Assembly (NCBI GenBank): GCA_900470285.1
Contig: UCAG01000003.1
Span: 491,639 to 555,638, forward strand
Source of the DNA: Hyphomicrobiales bacterium
GTDB taxonomy: Bacteria > Pseudomonadota > Alphaproteobacteria > Rhizobiales > Rhizobiaceae
DNA length: 64,000 nucleotides
Direction of reading: 5' to 3'
Positions 1 to 9,117 of the stretch are shown piece after piece. The translations under genes were made by a program, and so were the position numbers. Every line of letters begins with the position of its first letter. Positions within the stretch are counted from its first letter, which is position 1. The notes beneath the pieces were generated by a model. It saw nothing but the letters and a program-made list of their open reading frames with translations, was not told the DNA's origin and made no database searches.

Positions 1-1
1 G

Positions 2-514
2 GCACCTTACCGGCATTTGCTGCTTTATGCGGTGGGTGAAAAAACGGCATCTGTAGCGCGGGACGTTGGTTTTGAGGCAATCTATGCCGGTGATGGCTGG
101 GGGCTGCATCTGGGACGCCATGTGGCTGCAGAAATGCCGGCGGGCAGTCATGTACTGTATTTAACCGGAAAAATCAGGCGGCTTGATTTTGAGGCGCAGT
201 TGAGTGCCGCTGGTATTCAGCTGAGCGTGGCCGAGACTTATGATACCCGCCCTGTTACCTATAGTGATGCCGAGCTGAGCCGGATTGCTGATACCGGCAG
301 GGCAGAGGTGATTTTGCTCTATTCCGCTGTCGCTGCCAGACAGTTTGTTGCACTGGACAAGCAGGCAAAGGGGGCTTTTATCAAAGGCGCGAAATATATT
401 TTTTGTCTTTCGCAGCGGATTGCTGCAGAATTACCAGATAATTGCAGTGCAGAGGTCCGTATCAGTGAAACGCCGGATGAGGATGCTTTATTACGCCTGC
501 TGGCATTGATCTGA
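2..514 (+). CDS. hemD: Uroporphyrinogen-III synthase, C-terminal part (5' end cut by window)
   Basis: The open frame runs into the left edge of the window, so only about 170 C-terminal residues are visible. The segment LLYAVGEKTASVARDVGF matches the conserved central HemD motif (vGxkTa), and the rest fits the second Rossmann-like domain. HemD cyclises hydroxymethylbilane to uroporphyrinogen III in the cytoplasm, the branch point to heme and cobalamin. The family is poorly conserved, so the call also rests on context: a mitofilin-like gene and hemY follow on the same strand, the usual alphaproteobacterial arrangement. About 80 bases separate it from the next gene, with no clear terminator, so co-transcription is likely. 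Confidence 0.85.
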   Translation, partial: APYRHLLLYAVGEKTASVARDVGFEAIYAGDGWGLHLGRHVAAEMPAGSHVLYLTGKIRRLDFEAQLSAAGIQLSVAETYDTRPVTYSDAELSRIADTGRAEVILLYSAVAARQFVALDKQAKGAFIKGAKYIFCLSQRIAAELPDNCSAEVRISETPDEDALLRLLALI

Positions 515-594
515 TGAAAATATGCAACCATTTGTTCAATTTCGTCATTTAGGTTGCATCTGAAGTTTAAAATACAGATTTTGCGAGAGGACTC

Positions 595-2013
595 ATGGCT
601 AAATCCACAGTGTCACGTCACAGCAAGACCACCCGTAAACCGGTGGTGATTGATCTTGATCCGTCTGATGTGAAGGCTGTTGGGGCGTCGGCTGCAAAAT
701 CTGCAGGTAAAACTGTGCCGGATGCAGAGCCGGTGGGTGATCCGGCTCCTGTGGCACAAACCGCTGCAAAATCTTCCGCACCTCTTCCGCCCAAAGCGCA
801 TGTTGAAGCGAAACCTGCAACCTCGGTTCCGCCGCAGAGCACATCTCGTCCGGCATCTTCTGCCGGTGTTTCCGGCCCTAATCCATTTGCATCAGGAAAA
901 ACCATGAATTCTGCCAGTAGTTCCGCACCGCAGACGAGAAAAACAAATTCGCCGTGGATTGCCGGACTGGCAGGTGGTGTGATCGTTCTGCTGGGCACTA
1001 CGGCACTGCAATGGGCAGGCCTTGGTTTGTTTCCGGCACAGAACAGTAATCGTGATGAGACGGCAATTGCAGAAATCGCAGATCTGAAACAGCAGATCGC
1101 CGGTTTGCAGGCAGCAGCCAAACCGGATGCAGATTTGCTGGCACGCCTGGAAGCCGCAGAGAAAAATGCAGCAGAAGCTCAAAAACACTTGAATGAAATG
1201 CTTAGAGCCAGTGAGGTGCCGGCAGCGAATGATGAGGCGATCCGTGCTGATGTGACTGCTTTGCAGGAGCAGCTGAAAGCACTGGCAGGGCAGGCGCAGC
1301 CTGCGGATAGCGCGCTGGTGAACGGTCTGACCGAGCGCCTGAATGCGATGGAAACACAGCTTAATACGATCGGCTCTCAGGCAGAGCAGGCCAATGCCGC
1401 ACTGAATACCGATACGGATGAGGTTAAAGCGCTGCAACAGCAACTGGGTGCTTTGCAGACGAAGATAGATGCGCAGGCCACGCAGCCGGATTTGGCAGCG
1501 ATTATTGCGGCCAATGCTTTGAAATCCGCGATTGATCGCGGCGGTTCTTATCTGAATGAGTTGCAGACTTATAAGTCATTGCTGCCGGAGCAGGCAGGTT
1601 CTGTTACTGCACTTGAAGCACAGGCAGAAACCGGTATTCCGACACTAAGCCAGCTGAACACACAATTTGCATCATTGGCGGATGATATGGTGGCAGCGGT
1701 GAACAAACCTGCGGCAGATGCCGGTATCTGGGATCAGCTGGTGGGCAGCGCCAAAAATCTGGTGCGGTCGCGGCCAATCGGTGATGTCGCCGGTTCCGGT
1801 GTCGGACCGGTGACTGCACGCATAGAATTTGCGTTGCAAAATGGGGATGTGCAGCGGGCAATGACCGAATGGGCGCAATTACCGGAAGCAGCCAAACAGG
1901 CAGGTCAGAGTTTTTATAATACATTGAGTGCACGGCGCGATGCGGATGCATTGCTGGCACAGCTGATGACCGCTTCAACGCAGGCATCTGAGCAAAAACC
2001 GGCTGCGCAATAA
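595..2013 (+). CDS. Mitofilin/Mic60-like inner-membrane protein (COG4223 family)
   Basis: Protein of 472 residues. Residues 1–118 are a basic, then Ala/Pro/Val-rich disordered cytoplasmic stretch. One transmembrane helix lies at about 121–142 (WIAGLAGGVIVLLGTTALQW). A long Ala/Gln/Glu-rich coiled coil follows (about 155–300), then a C-terminal globular part (about 310–455) of mitofilin type. A strong purine-rich site (gcgagagg) precedes the ATG. In alphaproteobacteria this gene typically sits between hemD and hemY and is regarded as the bacterial homologue of mitochondrial Mic60, which shapes inner-membrane invaginations and contacts the outer membrane. The function here is by homology and position only. 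The spacing to hemY is 24 bases, so they form one operon. Confidence 0.85.
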   Translation: MAKSTVSRHSKTTRKPVVIDLDPSDVKAVGASAAKSAGKTVPDAEPVGDPAPVAQTAAKSSAPLPPKAHVEAKPATSVPPQSTSRPASSAGVSGPNPFASGKTMNSASSSAPQTRKTNSPWIAGLAGGVIVLLGTTALQWAGLGLFPAQNSNRDETAIAEIADLKQQIAGLQAAAKPDADLLARLEAAEKNAAEAQKHLNEMLRASEVPAANDEAIRADVTALQEQLKALAGQAQPADSALVNGLTERLNAMETQLNTIGSQAEQANAALNTDTDEVKALQQQLGALQTKIDAQATQPDLAAIIAANALKSAIDRGGSYLNELQTYKSLLPEQAGSVTALEAQAETGIPTLSQLNTQFASLADDMVAAVNKPAADAGIWDQLVGSAKNLVRSRPIGDVAGSGVGPVTARIEFALQNGDVQRAMTEWAQLPEAAKQAGQSFYNTLSARRDADALLAQLMTASTQASEQKPAAQ

Positions 2014-2037
2014 GCGAAACAGGAAAGGGAGAACGGT

Positions 2038-3747
2038 ATGATACGGGTAATCCTGTTTCTTGTTGTAGTTGCGGCACTGGGGCTGGGTTTCGGCTGGCTT
2101 GCTGACCGTCCCGGTGATCTGGTGTTCACTTTCGCCGGAGAGCGGCACAATATTTCCCTGATGACTGCCGCCAGTATGGTTGTGGCCGCCATTGCCTGTG
2201 CCATGTTGCTGTGGTGGATCGTCAAAAATCTTATTCGTTCGCCTTATATTTTGCAGCGTCATTTTCGTGCCCGTAAGCGTGACCGTGGTTATCAGTCACT
2301 CTCAACCGGTTTGATTGCTGCCGGTGCCGGTGATGCAGAAGCGGCACGGCGTATGAGCAAACAGGCCTCCAAATTGCTGAGCGTGGATCAGGAGCCGTTG
2401 ATCCGGTTGCTTGATGCGCAAACCGCATTGCTGGAAGGGCGCAAAGATGATGTGCGCCGTTATTTTGAAGAGATGATCGCTGATCCTGAAACCAAATTGC
2501 TGGGTCTGCGGGGATTATATCTTGAGGCCAGCCGCGACGGTGTGCAGGAAGCAGCCTATCAATATGCGCAGGAAGCCAGCACAATGGCACCGCAGCTGGA
2601 ATGGGCGTCGAATGCAGTGCTTGGGCATAAGGTTTTACAGGGCGATGTTACCGGTGCATTGCGGGTGCTTGAGGCACGTAAGGCAGTTATTCCTTATGGT
2701 AAAGACGGTAAAGCTGCCCGTGAGACATTGAAACGCAACCGTGCGGTTTTGCTGACGGCACAGGCGATGGAAAGTTTTGAAACGGATGCTGTGGCTTCCC
2801 GTGAGGCAGCGAATGAGGCGTTCAAGCTGGAACCGGAGCTGATGCCGGCCGCATTGATTGCTGCGCGTTGTTTGTTGCGTGACGGCAGTATCCGTAAAGG
2901 CAATCGTATTCTTGAAGCCGCATGGAAGCGTGAACCGCATCCGGAAGTTGCAGATGTTTATATTCATGGCCGTTCCGGTGATACGGCGCTGGACCGGCTG
3001 AAAAAAGCCCGTCATCTTGCAAGTCTGCGCAGCCATCATGCGGAAGCTGCGCTGATTGTTGCCCGTGCAGCACTGGATGCCGGAGAACTGACGCTGGCAC
3101 GGGAAAGTGCAGAAGCAGCATTGAAGTCTGCTCCGCGTGAAAGTGCCTATTTGCTGATGGCCGATATTGAAGAAGCGCAGACCGGTGATCAGGGGCGTGT
3201 GCGTGAATGGCTTGCACGGGCTGTCAAAGCGCCGCGCGATCCGGCGTGGACAGCTGACGGTATTGTTTCGGACCATTGGGCACCGGCTTCTCCGGTGACA
3301 GGTCGCCTTAATGCATTTGAATGGAAAGTTCCGTTTACAGAAATCGCGGCGGATACGTCTCCGGTTCTCGATGACGACGGTTTGAAAGAGCCGTTTTTAC
3401 CCGTCACATATTCGCGCGCGGAAGAGACCGAGCCGTCGGACATGCTTGCGGTGAGGGAACCGGTCTTTGCCAATGATCCTGATGATGCGGAAACTATGCC
3501 CCTTGTTGCGGATAAAGTTAAAGCTGCACCGAAAAAAACGGAACCGCAAGACAATAATCTGCGCAATGCCAAAGTAACGATTCTCACCGAGACGGGCGAT
3601 AATCCTGCGGTGCAGGTCGCTAAAGATTTGCAGCCTGATAATTCTGACACTGCGCAGGATAAGCATAATCTGATTGTTGATGACCCGGGGGTGGCGGCAG
3701 ATCATGATGTGCCGTTACGCAAAGAAGGGGCGTTCCGGTTGTTTTAA
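2038..3747 (+). CDS. hemY: HemY-type TPR membrane protein of the heme operon
   Basis: Protein of 569 residues. Two hydrophobic segments at about 2–22 and 41–63 form the HemY_N membrane anchor, followed by the basic segment HFRARKRDRGYQSLSTGLIAAGAGD typical of the family. A long Ala-rich helical-repeat (TPR-like) region extends to about residue 400. The last ~150 residues are acidic and probably disordered. This is the proteobacterial HemY of the hem operon, not protoporphyrinogen oxidase; its biochemical role in tetrapyrrole metabolism is not settled. The start follows a good Shine–Dalgarno (aaagggagaacggt). It lies directly downstream of the mitofilin-like gene and is probably the last gene of the operon. 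Confidence 0.88.
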   Translation: MIRVILFLVVVAALGLGFGWLADRPGDLVFTFAGERHNISLMTAASMVVAAIACAMLLWWIVKNLIRSPYILQRHFRARKRDRGYQSLSTGLIAAGAGDAEAARRMSKQASKLLSVDQEPLIRLLDAQTALLEGRKDDVRRYFEEMIADPETKLLGLRGLYLEASRDGVQEAAYQYAQEASTMAPQLEWASNAVLGHKVLQGDVTGALRVLEARKAVIPYGKDGKAARETLKRNRAVLLTAQAMESFETDAVASREAANEAFKLEPELMPAALIAARCLLRDGSIRKGNRILEAAWKREPHPEVADVYIHGRSGDTALDRLKKARHLASLRSHHAEAALIVARAALDAGELTLARESAEAALKSAPRESAYLLMADIEEAQTGDQGRVREWLARAVKAPRDPAWTADGIVSDHWAPASPVTGRLNAFEWKVPFTEIAADTSPVLDDDGLKEPFLPVTYSRAEETEPSDMLAVREPVFANDPDDAETMPLVADKVKAAPKKTEPQDNNLRNAKVTILTETGDNPAVQVAKDLQPDNSDTAQDKHNLIVDDPGVAADHDVPLRKEGAFRLF

Positions 3748-3941
3748 TACTGCGTATGGGTGGTTTTGCAGAATGAAGTCCGGTACTTCCGGCGCAAAAC
3801 AGTATTTTTGTTGCAGCTTGGTGACTCTGAGAAAGATTAGAAGATACTTGTAAGACAAAACATGTCTGTATGCTTGGCATCCTTCCTGATGCTGGTCTAT
3901 GTGTAAGACCTGTCAAAGGCTGTATAAGCACTGGAGCATGT

Positions 3942-4478
3942 ATGTTTGAGCGTCTGATCAGTTTTTTCAAAGAATTACCGGGTGTGGATTCCTCGAAGAA
4001 AAAACAAACATTCTCTGATGAAGATCCGCGTCTGGCTGCGGCTGCTCTGATGTTTCATGTCATTGAAGCGGATGGTGAGCAGCACGAAAAAGAGCGTAAA
4101 CGTCTGTCAGACTTGCTTTCACAGGCTTATGATTTGCAGGGTGATGACTTGCAGGCTTTGATTAAAGCGGCAGAAGTTGCGGATCAGGAATCGATTGATC
4201 TGTATCGTTTTACCAGTGTTTTGAAACGTCACCTGGATGTGCCCGCACGTTTGAGCTTTATCGAAGTGCTGTGGGAAATGGTTTATGCCGACGGTGATGT
4301 CGGCGAAATCGAAGATAATATTATGTGGCGTATTGCTGAGCTGATCGGCGTGGATCAGGAGCAGCGTATCGGTATTAAATTACGGGTGGCCGAACGTGCT
4401 CGCTCGATGCGTGACGCTTTGGCTTCGATATCAATGGTTGAAGAGCAAGTCAGCGCTGAGGCCGGAAAAGCTGAATAA
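3942..4478 (+). CDS. TerB-like (tellurite-resistance B family) protein
   Basis: Protein of 178 residues of the COG4103/TerB type. It is an all-helical acidic protein with two repeated elements: AALMFHVIEADGEQHEKERK (about 38–57) and a second around VLWEMVYADGDVGEIEDNIM. The paired Asp/Glu-rich helices (EADGE, YADGDVGEIE) resemble the metal-binding signature of TerB domains. The ATG at 3942 is preceded by GGAG with good spacing (ctggagc); an upstream in-frame ATG at 3870 lacks a ribosome site and would add an unlikely Cys-rich extension. About 190 bases separate it from hemY. Stand-alone TerB proteins of this class occur near hemY in Brucellaceae; their function is unknown. Confidence 0.75.
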   Translation: MFERLISFFKELPGVDSSKKKQTFSDEDPRLAAAALMFHVIEADGEQHEKERKRLSDLLSQAYDLQGDDLQALIKAAEVADQESIDLYRFTSVLKRHLDVPARLSFIEVLWEMVYADGDVGEIEDNIMWRIAELIGVDQEQRIGIKLRVAERARSMRDALASISMVEEQVSAEAGKAE

Positions 4479-4498
4479 AGCAGCCGATGCCAAAAATT

Positions 4499-4525
4499 AA
4501 AGGCCGTCATTGACGGCCTTTTTTA
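4499..4525 (+). terminator. Bidirectional intrinsic terminator between TerB-like gene and aqpZ
   Basis: AGGCCGTCA pairs with TGACGGCCT around a tiny loop and is followed by a T-run (ttttttattt). On the other strand the same stem is followed by tttaattttt, so it can end both convergent genes. Confidence 0.8.
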
Positions 4526-4539
4526 TTTGTCGCTGTAAA

Positions 4540-5244
4540 TCAGTCTTTTGCGAGAAGACCTTTCCAGATGATTGCGCCGATAGCGGCACCGATCAGCGGA
4601 GCAACCCAGAACAACCAGAGCTGGCTGATGGCAGCTGTATCTGCGAACAGGGCGGCTGCCGTGGAACGGGCCGGATTAACGGACGTATTGGTCACCGGAA
4701 TTGAAATCAGGTGGATCAGTGTCAGCCCGAGACCAATCGCGATTGGTGCAAAGCCTGCCGGTGCCCGTGATGAGGTGGAACCGAGAATAATAATCAGGAA
4801 GAAGGCGGTCAGCACGACTTCAATGGCAAAAGCTGCCCCGAGACCATATTTGCCCGGTGAAAGATCACCGTAGCCGTTGGAAGCGAAGCCGCCGGCACTG
4901 AAATCAGCTTTACCACTGGCAATAAAATACAGAATTGCAGCAGCAATAATACCGCCGACCAGCTGTGCGATCCAGTATGGAATGAGGTCTTTAGCCTCAA
5001 AGCGTCCGCCCAGAGTAAGGCCGAGAGTTACAGCCGGATTAAAGTGTCCGCCGGAAATACCGCCGACAGCATAGGCCATTGTTAAGACAGTCAGACCGAA
5101 TGCCAGAGCGACACCGGCAAAACCGATACCCAGCTCCGGAAAGGCGGCAGCGAGGACGGCGCTACCGCAACCGCCGAAGACCAACCAGAAGGTGCCAAAA
5201 CACTCAGCCGACAATTTATTCATCATGGAAGGCGTATCTTGCAT
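4540..5244 (-). CDS. aqpZ: Aquaporin Z, water channel
   Basis: Protein of 234 residues with six hydrophobic helices and both half-helix NPA motifs: HFNPAVT (69–71) and SVNPARS (190–192). The narrow-filter residues expected for a water-selective channel are present (Phe in LAFGLTV, His178 in HLI, a Thr before NPA2, Arg193); a glycerol facilitator would have Gly in place of the His. It should form an inner-membrane tetramer for osmotic water flux. The ATG is preceded by GGGGA at suitable spacing; a second ATG pair at codons 7–8 is a possible alternative start. It is monocistronic and converges on the TerB-like gene. Confidence 0.95.
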   Translation of the reverse strand: MQDTPSMMNKLSAECFGTFWLVFGGCGSAVLAAAFPELGIGFAGVALAFGLTVLTMAYAVGGISGGHFNPAVTLGLTLGGRFEAKDLIPYWIAQLVGGIIAAAILYFIASGKADFSAGGFASNGYGDLSPGKYGLGAAFAIEVVLTAFFLIIILGSTSSRAPAGFAPIAIGLGLTLIHLISIPVTNTSVNPARSTAAALFADTAAISQLWLFWVAPLIGAAIGAIIWKGLLAKD

Positions 5245-5616
5245 GTTTATCCCCGTAGATGATTGAACAAAATGAAATCTGCACGGAATTTAGATTGCCC
5301 GCCGAATATGGACAGATTTGTCAGAATTGAACAGTCTTTTTTTGAACACAATTGGTGTAAATATTTGTCTTAAAAAGAAATATTCTGTCTTATATTATAA
5401 TGATTATAAAATAGGCGCAGATGTCGGGCCGGGGAGATGCAACTATCCTGTTATTAACCGGTGGCAACAGACAGTTGGTATAAGGATTGTGACGGTTTTC
5501 ATTTTTTCGGGCTGTTATGGTGTTTTAAAGTGTTGTACCGTCTTGTAAATTTATGAGCGGTTTCGACGCTTATAAGGTTTCGGGATAATATAAACGGTTT
5601 CCGGAGTGCCGGCTTG
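5245..5616. other. AT-rich intergenic region upstream of aqpZ and the lipoprotein gene
   Basis: 372 bases between divergent genes. The part from about 5311 to 5420 is strikingly AT-rich (tcttatattataatgattataa) and probably holds promoters for one or both sides. Short frames within it have no ribosome sites or recognisable products. I see no hairpin or repeat here. Confidence 0.5.
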
Positions 5617-5886
5617 ATGTCTATGTTCGAGCGCCGACAGGCTTTTAATTTCAGATTGTTCTGTTTGCCTTTGGTCGCTGTGCTGGCAGGTTGCACAGGG
5701 ACTGCAACGGCCTGGACTGAAAAAGTTACAATTGAACAGGTCGAACTGCCCAAAGAATGCGCCGGATGGCAAAAGATTAATATGAAGCAGCGTGCTTATT
5801 ATATGCTGGTGCGTGATGATCCTGCGCTGATTATGGAGATCGATTCCCATAATCTTAAAGGTAAAAATCTTGGTTGCTGGCAATAG
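5617..5886 (+). CDS. Small predicted lipoprotein of unknown function
   Basis: Protein of 89 residues. The signal sequence ends in a clear lipobox, VAVLAGC, with the acylated Cys at residue 26. The mature part of about 63 residues contains ECAGWQKINMKQ, RDDPALIMEIDSHN and a C-terminal GCW; two further Cys could pair. ATG at 5617 was preferred to the TTG one codon upstream; GGAG lies 11 bases before it. The mature segment (AGW…DPxL…HN…GCW) resembles small hypothetical proteins common in this order and in their prophages, but I cannot assign a function. The Asp after the lipobox is absent (CTG), which favours outer-membrane sorting. Confidence 0.65.
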   Translation: MSMFERRQAFNFRLFCLPLVAVLAGCTGTATAWTEKVTIEQVELPKECAGWQKINMKQRAYYMLVRDDPALIMEIDSHNLKGKNLGCWQ

Positions 5887-5955
5887 CCGGATACCGCTGT
5901 GACATGGCAGCCGGTTCATTTAAATATGCAGAGCTGCTCAACTGATTCAGGATAA

Positions 5956-6738
5956 ATGATGCATCTGGATATTATAGAGCTGCAGTCATTTTATTCGACA
6001 GCACTGGGCAAACTGGCCGCTTCGGTTATTACTTCCGCGCTGGATCCTTTATGGTTGCCAATGCCGCAGGAGCGGCTTGTTGGGATCGGCTATACGCTGC
6101 CTTATCTGGATCATTTTGCATCGCAGGCTGAGCGCGCATTTGCTTTTATGCCTGCACGACAGGGGGCAACCGGCTGGCCGCATGATCAGGCATTGAGCAC
6201 TGCATTGGTTTATGATGAAGAGCTGCCTTTGCCGGACAGTTCTGTTGACCGTATTCTGCTGGTGCATACGCTTGAATTTTCAGAAAGCAGTTCAGAAACC
6301 CTGAAGGAAATCTGGCGTGTTTTGTCTCCGAACGGTCAGCTGATTGTCGTTGTTCCGAACCGCCGAGGTGTCTGGGCACGGATGGAGCATACACCTTTCG
6401 GCAGCGGCCGTCCTTTCAGCCGCGGACAATTGCTGCAGGCTTTCAGGGAAGCAAATTTCACACCGGGCAAAGTTGTTAATGCATTGCATGTACCGCCTAC
6501 GCGCTGGCGCTGGCTGCAACAATCGTCCGGCTTGATTGAGAGTGTCGGTACCCGTCTTTGGCCGCTCTTTGGTGGTGTGATGATCGGAGAGGCGCATAAG
6601 CGTCTTTATCAGGGGCTGCCCGTACTCAAGCGCTCGTCACGACGCGTTTTCGTGCCGGTGCTGACGCCGCAGGGAACAGCACGTCAGCAACCGGTGAAGG
6701 TTAGAATTCACGATTCCCTTGAGCGCTCCGGTCAATAA
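5956..6738 (+). CDS. Class I SAM-dependent methyltransferase
   Basis: Protein of 260 residues. The SAM-binding motif I appears as LVGIGYTLPYL (about 41–51), an acidic/hydrophobic motif II/III as LPLPDSSVDRILLVHTLEFSES, and the post-motif as EIWRVLSPNGQLIVVVPNRRGVWAR, all typical of Methyltransf_11 proteins. The C-terminus is basic. Two tandem ATGs (5956, 5959) are possible starts, and AGGA sits just upstream. In Brucellaceae a similar methyltransferase lies next to a glyoxalase-II gene; here it instead converges on metW. The substrate cannot be deduced. Confidence 0.75.
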   Translation: MMHLDIIELQSFYSTALGKLAASVITSALDPLWLPMPQERLVGIGYTLPYLDHFASQAERAFAFMPARQGATGWPHDQALSTALVYDEELPLPDSSVDRILLVHTLEFSESSSETLKEIWRVLSPNGQLIVVVPNRRGVWARMEHTPFGSGRPFSRGQLLQAFREANFTPGKVVNALHVPPTRWRWLQQSSGLIESVGTRLWPLFGGVMIGEAHKRLYQGLPVLKRSSRRVFVPVLTPQGTARQQPVKVRIHDSLERSGQ

Positions 6739-6770
6739 ACATTTTTTACGTCCGGATTGGATCACAATAC

Positions 6771-6838
6771 GCGCTCTGTTTTTGTTTTTACGTGTATTTT
6801 ATCCCGAAAACCGTTTCACAGTTTTCGGAATGCGCTTT
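6771..6838. repeat. RIME-like palindromic element, also serving as a terminator
   Basis: Contains CCGAAAAC (6804–6811) paired with GTTTTCGG (6821–6828) around cgtttcaca, flanked by gcgctc/gcgctt ends. The pattern (gcgcattccgaaaa…gtgaaacggttttcgg) is a common Rhizobiales intergenic repeat. It fills the gap between two convergent genes and its edge overlaps the metW stop codon. Confidence 0.7.
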
Positions 6839-7508
6839 AGCGTTTAAGCAGAAACACAGCCTGCTGGCCGAGCAGGTTCCACATGCCCCATGGCAGACTG
6901 AACGGCATGCGTTCACCGTTACGGTTCAGTGCCACAGCATCTTCAACCGTTGCGCCGACCTCTTTGGTCATATCCACAAAATCGCGGATCGTGCAGAAGT
7001 GGATGTTCGGCGTATCATACCAGCTGAACGGCAGTTCTTTGGTCACCGGCATCCGTCCGCGAAACAGCAATGAGCCGCGTACACGCCAGTAACCGAAATT
7101 CGGAATGGAAACGATGGCGCGTTCGCCGATACGCAATAATTCGCTGAGGACCTTTTTCGGATTGAGCGTGGCCTGCAAAGTCTGCGACAGGATCACATAA
7201 TCGAAGCTGGAATCGGGGTAATAGACCAGATCACTGTCAGCATTGCCCTGAATCACCGACAATCCGCGCATCAGACACTGGTTCACACCGCTTTGCGATA
7301 ATTCCACACCGCGCCCGTCGACATTGCGGGTATCGCGCAGCAATTGCAGCAATTCACCGTCACTGCAACCGACATCCAGAACCCGTGTTCCGGGGCGCAC
7401 CAGTGAGGCAATAATATCGAAATCCACACGGTTATGAATATGGAGGTTTTCCGTGGCATTCTGTGCGAAAAATGTCGTATCGCCGGTTCCGGCTTTGGTA
7501 TCAGTCAT
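6837..7508 (-). CDS. metW: MetW, methionine-biosynthesis-associated methyltransferase
   Basis: Protein of 223 residues. SAM motif I is RVLDVGCSDGELLQLL, followed by the MetW-typical GRGVELSQSGVNQCLMRGLSVIQGNAD, YPDSSFDYVILSQTLQAT and IVSIPNFGYWRVRG. MetW is the usual partner of MetX in alpha-, beta- and many gammaproteobacteria and is required for homoserine acylation in several of them. The gene starts four bases after the metX stop on the same strand, so the pair is translationally coupled. Confidence 0.93.
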   Translation of the reverse strand: MTDTKAGTGDTTFFAQNATENLHIHNRVDFDIIASLVRPGTRVLDVGCSDGELLQLLRDTRNVDGRGVELSQSGVNQCLMRGLSVIQGNADSDLVYYPDSSFDYVILSQTLQATLNPKKVLSELLRIGERAIVSIPNFGYWRVRGSLLFRGRMPVTKELPFSWYDTPNIHFCTIRDFVDMTKEVGATVEDAVALNRNGERMPFSLPWGMWNLLGQQAVFLLKR

Positions 7509-7512
7509 GGGA

Positions 7513-8694
7513 TTACAGACCTTTCGCGCGGGCTGCAGAGCGGATGAAACCGTCTACTGTTGAAAACAGGACAGGCTCATCGAGCAGAAAAGCATCATGA
7601 CCGCGATCTGTTTCGATTTCGACAAATGAAACAGACGCCCCCGCAGCATTGAGCGCATGGACAACCAGTCGGCTTTCAGAGGTCGGGAACAACCAGTCGC
7701 TGGAGAAAGATGCAACAAAAAAACGGGTTTTGGTGCCGGCAAAAGCTGAAGCCAGTAAGCCGTTATGCTCTGCTGCCATATCGAAATAATCCATGGCACG
7801 CGTCAGATAGAGGTAGGAATTGGCATCAAACCGGTCAACAAAACTATTCCCCTGATGGCGCAGATAGCTCTCAATCTGGAAATCGGCTTCAAAACCGAAG
7901 GTAATATTGGTGCGGTCCTGCAGATTGCGCCCAAATTTACGGTGCAGTGCGGCTTCCGACAAATAGGTGATATGTGCAGCCATACGCGCAACCGACAGAC
8001 CTTTACGCGGCACGGAGTCTGATTGGGTAAGATATTGACCGTTGAGCCAGAGCGGATCAGCCATCACAGCCTGGCGGCCAACCTCATTAAAGGCGATATT
8101 TTGCGCCGACAAACGTGCGCCGCTGGCCAGAACCACAGCCGAGAAAACTTTGTCCGGATAGCTTGATGCCCATTGCAGCACCTGCATGCCGCCAACGGAG
8201 CCACCAACCACGGCCAGCAATTGTTCAATGCCGAAATGCTCAACCAGCATCGCCTGAGCACGCACCATGTCGCCGATCGTGATAATCGGCAGATCAAGTG
8301 CGTAAGGTTTGCCGGTTGCCGGATTAATGGATGCAGGGCCGGTTGAGCCCATACAGCTGCCGATAACATTGGAGCAGATCACAAAATAGCGGTCAGTATC
8401 AATCGGCTTGCCGGAGCCTACAAGTGAAGTCCACCAACCTTCTTTACCGGTGAGCGGATTGGTGCTGGCAACGTGCTGATCGCCGGTCAGGGCATGGCAG
8501 ATCAGGATAGCATTGCTCTTATCGGCATTGAGTGTGCCATAGGACTGATAAGCGAGCTGAAACGGGCTCAGAACGGAACCGCTGTCAAGCTGAAGCGGTT
8601 TGTCTTCACCAAAATACACCACAGGGCTGTTCGGCTGAACAGCTTCCTGATTGCGGCTGTCTGATAGGGCGGCAGTTTCAGCTGATATCGTCAT
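7513..8694 (-). CDS. metX: Homoserine O-acetyltransferase (MetX)
   Basis: Protein of 393 residues, alpha/beta-hydrolase fold. The nucleophile elbow is GGSVGGMQ (Ser166), with the catalytic Asp at about 333 (SSDWLFP) and His at about 366 (GHDAFL). The oxyanion-side signatures CHALTGDQH and [12 protein letters not shown] are intact. It acylates L-homoserine, the committed step toward methionine by direct sulfhydrylation. First gene of metX–metW. The start has no visible Shine–Dalgarno (…gcagacatgttttATG), so it may be weakly translated, or helped by an upstream element I do not recognise. Many Rhizobiales metX genes have a SAM-II riboswitch here; I cannot find one. Confidence 0.95.
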   Translation of the reverse strand: MTISAETAALSDSRNQEAVQPNSPVVYFGEDKPLQLDSGSVLSPFQLAYQSYGTLNADKSNAILICHALTGDQHVASTNPLTGKEGWWTSLVGSGKPIDTDRYFVICSNVIGSCMGSTGPASINPATGKPYALDLPIITIGDMVRAQAMLVEHFGIEQLLAVVGGSVGGMQVLQWASSYPDKVFSAVVLASGARLSAQNIAFNEVGRQAVMADPLWLNGQYLTQSDSVPRKGLSVARMAAHITYLSEAALHRKFGRNLQDRTNITFGFEADFQIESYLRHQGNSFVDRFDANSYLYLTRAMDYFDMAAEHNGLLASAFAGTKTRFFVASFSSDWLFPTSESRLVVHALNAAGASVSFVEIETDRGHDAFLLDEPVLFSTVDGFIRSAARAKGL

Positions 8695-9117
8695 AAAACA
8701 TGTCTGCGTCAGAACATTTTCAGGTCTGTCTGCAACAAACCCAATGCTCTAATTCCCTGATTTTACGCATAATCCTCTCCGAAAGCCGATTTGTTTTTCG
8801 GAGTTATGCATTAGAATTTGTCCGGTGACCGGAACTGGATGCGGATGTTCAGACAATTTCTGCCTGTTTTGCGCATTTTAATAAACCGGCCGCGTTGATG
8901 ATTTCAGATGTTTTTATCCGAAACTACTGCGATCTAGGGGCTAGAGGGGTTTAAAGTCAAGGTTTCTCTCGACTTGTTCTGCGATGCGGTTTATGCCGCT
9001 AAGGTCATTCAGTTTCAGCGGGAATATTTTGCTGGTCACAGACCGGAAAATGTTTCTGTAATGCTGTTTCCGCACATAATCTCTATCAACAATACAGGCT
9101 CTTAATATTGGATAAGA
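8695..9117. other. Divergent intergenic region metX/hisC with a palindromic repeat
   Basis: 423 bases carrying the promoters of two divergent operons. Its metX-proximal part holds the RIME-like palindrome at 8743–8820; the remainder has no recognised gene. Reading toward metX I looked for the SAM-II signature and saw none. Confidence 0.5.
8743..8820. repeat. RIME-like imperfect palindrome in the metX leader
   Basis: Nested inverted repeats: TGCTCTAATTC against TTAGAATT at the outside, GCATAA against TTATGC, and CTCCGAAA against TTTCGGAG around a loop. This is a Rhizobiales-type dispersed intergenic element. Because it would be transcribed in the metX 5' leader, it may influence that mRNA. 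Confidence 0.65.

Noticed and set aside
5318..5548. 76-codon frame upstream of the lipoprotein gene
   Set aside because: Lies in very AT-rich DNA with no ribosome site and unusual composition; probably a chance frame.
8695..8950. SAM-II riboswitch upstream of metX
   Set aside because: Expected from the family but the signature is absent on reading the minus strand; only a RIME-like palindrome is seen.
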